Part shown: piece after piece, positions 21,661 through 22,220 of the stretch
Layout of the letters: every line of letters starts with the position of its first letter
Numbering within the stretch: position 1 is the first letter of the stretch
NCBI GenBank assembly: GCA_011390455.1
Contig: JAABSI010000047.1
Location: 1 to 22,220 of the forward strand
DNA from: Trueperaceae bacterium
Lineage (GTDB): Bacteria; Deinococcota; Deinococci; Deinococcales; Trueperaceae
Length of the DNA stretch: 22,220 nucleotides
Direction of reading: 5' to 3'
The notes under the pieces: model-generated
The model's database searches: none
Told to the model about the DNA's origin: nothing
Seen by the model: the letters and a program-made list of their open reading frames with translations, nothing else
Program-made: the position numbers and the translations under genes

Positions 21661-22220
21661 CCGTTCCCAGGGCCTTCTCGAACGCGGTGGTCGCCGCGCG
21701 CCTCGAGCGCCTGGCCGACCTGCTGGAGCTCTCGGGCGCGAACCCGTTCCGGGTGCGCGCGTACCGGACCGCCGCGGCGACCGTCGAGGCGCACCCCGAA
21801 CGCGTGGGCGAGCTGGTCGCGCGCGGCGCGCCGCTCACCGACCTCAAGGGGGTGGGGAAGGACATCGCGGCCGCGATCGCGGCGCTGTTCGCCACCGGCG
21901 CCATCCCGGCCTTCGACCAGCTCGCCCGCGAGGTGCCGCTCGGGCTCCTCGACGTGGTGCAGGTGCCGGGCGTCGGGCCCAAGCGCGCGCTCACGCTGTG
22001 GAAGGAGCTCGCGGTCACCAACCTCGACGACCTCGAGCGCGTGGCTGCCGAGGGGAAGGTCGCCGCGCTCGCCGGGTTCGGCGCCAAGACCCAGGCCAAG
22101 ATCCTCGCGGGCGTCGCCCAGGTGCGGCGGCGCGCCGGCCGCCGGCGGCTGGGCGACGTCGACGCTTGGCTGCGGCCGCTGTTGGGCGCGCTCCGGGTCG
22201 TCCCCGGCGTGCGCCGCATC
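21657..22220 (+). CDS. polX: PolX-family DNA polymerase/3'-5' exonuclease, N-terminal part (runs off the window)
   Basis: The GTG at 21657 overlaps the ligA stop (GTGA) and has GGAGG at 21646-21650. About 188 residues are visible. They begin with SNAVVAARLERLADLLEL and NPFRVRAYRTAA, the 8-kDa domain start of bacterial PolX, followed by two helix-hairpin-helix segments (LKGVGKDIAAAIAAL and VPGVGPKRALTLWKEL) and the beginning of the nucleotidyltransferase domain. The catalytic palm and the expected C-terminal PHP exonuclease domain lie beyond the window. PolX fills short gaps in base excision repair and end joining; coupling with ligA suggests a gap-fill-and-seal unit. D. radiodurans PolX is connected with radiation resistance. 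Confidence 0.92.
   Translation, partial: MTVPRAFSNAVVAARLERLADLLELSGANPFRVRAYRTAAATVEAHPERVGELVARGAPLTDLKGVGKDIAAAIAALFATGAIPAFDQLAREVPLGLLDVVQVPGVGPKRALTLWKELAVTNLDDLERVAAEGKVAALAGFGAKTQAKILAGVAQVRRRAGRRRLGDVDAWLRPLLGALRVVPGVRRI

Noticed and set aside
1..22220. CRISPR arrays, tRNA or rRNA genes, insertion sequences
   Set aside because: Read for spacer-type repeats, cloverleaf-like segments and transposase motifs; none found.

Overview
The window is very GC-rich DNA from a bacterium that looks like a member of the Deinococcota, possibly Trueperaceae. That placement is inferred from gene style and was not tested by a search: an HAGG-type ParA, a Rep_3-type RepA with a basic low-complexity N-terminus, a lexA-imuB(imuY)-dnaE2 operon of the kind known on Deinococcus plasmids, and a leaderless-looking ligA start. 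The gene set combines a plasmid-type replication and partition backbone with a concentration of DNA damage tolerance and repair genes, plus a cell-surface polysaccharide acetylation operon.

Layout. 1-287 (-) is the N-terminus of a BCCT osmolyte transporter. 506-6418 (+) is an SOS mutagenesis operon: promoter, palindromic LexA-type operator, lexA, imuB, a small DUF6504-like gene and dnaE2 (imuC); no imuA is present. 6646-7738 (-) holds a Bcp-type peroxiredoxin and an unrecognised gene. 8107-9839 (-) is parA-parB. 9840-11115 is a 1.28-kb non-coding region that reads as a replication origin: six iterons on a 22-bp period directly upstream of repA, a second cluster of the same GGGACC core, hairpins and a relatively AT-rich patch. 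11116-13393 (+) is repA followed by an HMCES/YedK abasic-site crosslinking protein. 13417-19062 (-) is a five-gene operon, algF-algI-algJ/X followed by two tandem secreted alpha/beta hydrolases, with four genes overlapping start to stop. 19214-22220 (+) holds a small membrane protein, ligA and the start of polX.

Most interesting signal. A perfect 16-bp palindrome, GCCATAACGTTATGGC, occurs three times and only around parAB: inside the dnaE2 reading frame (6105-6124), in the dnaE2/bcp intergenic region (6532-6553) and upstream of parA beside the origin (10060-10075). It differs from the common chromosomal parS (TGTTTCACGTGAAACA) and is the best candidate for the ParB-binding centromere of this replicon. 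With the iterons and repA it makes a complete replication/segregation module. The nearby ligA (normally essential) and polX suggest a chromid or chromosome-scale replicon rather than a dispensable plasmid, unless ligA is a second copy or the module is integrated.

How the genes fit together. LexA probably represses its own operon through the overlapping operator; after damage, self-cleavage would release ImuB and DnaE2 for translesion synthesis. HMCES (abasic sites in single-stranded DNA), LigA and PolX (gap filling and sealing) and the peroxiredoxin fit the same stress theme, while RepA and ParAB maintain the replicon. The alg-like operon is functionally separate and probably modifies an exported polysaccharide.
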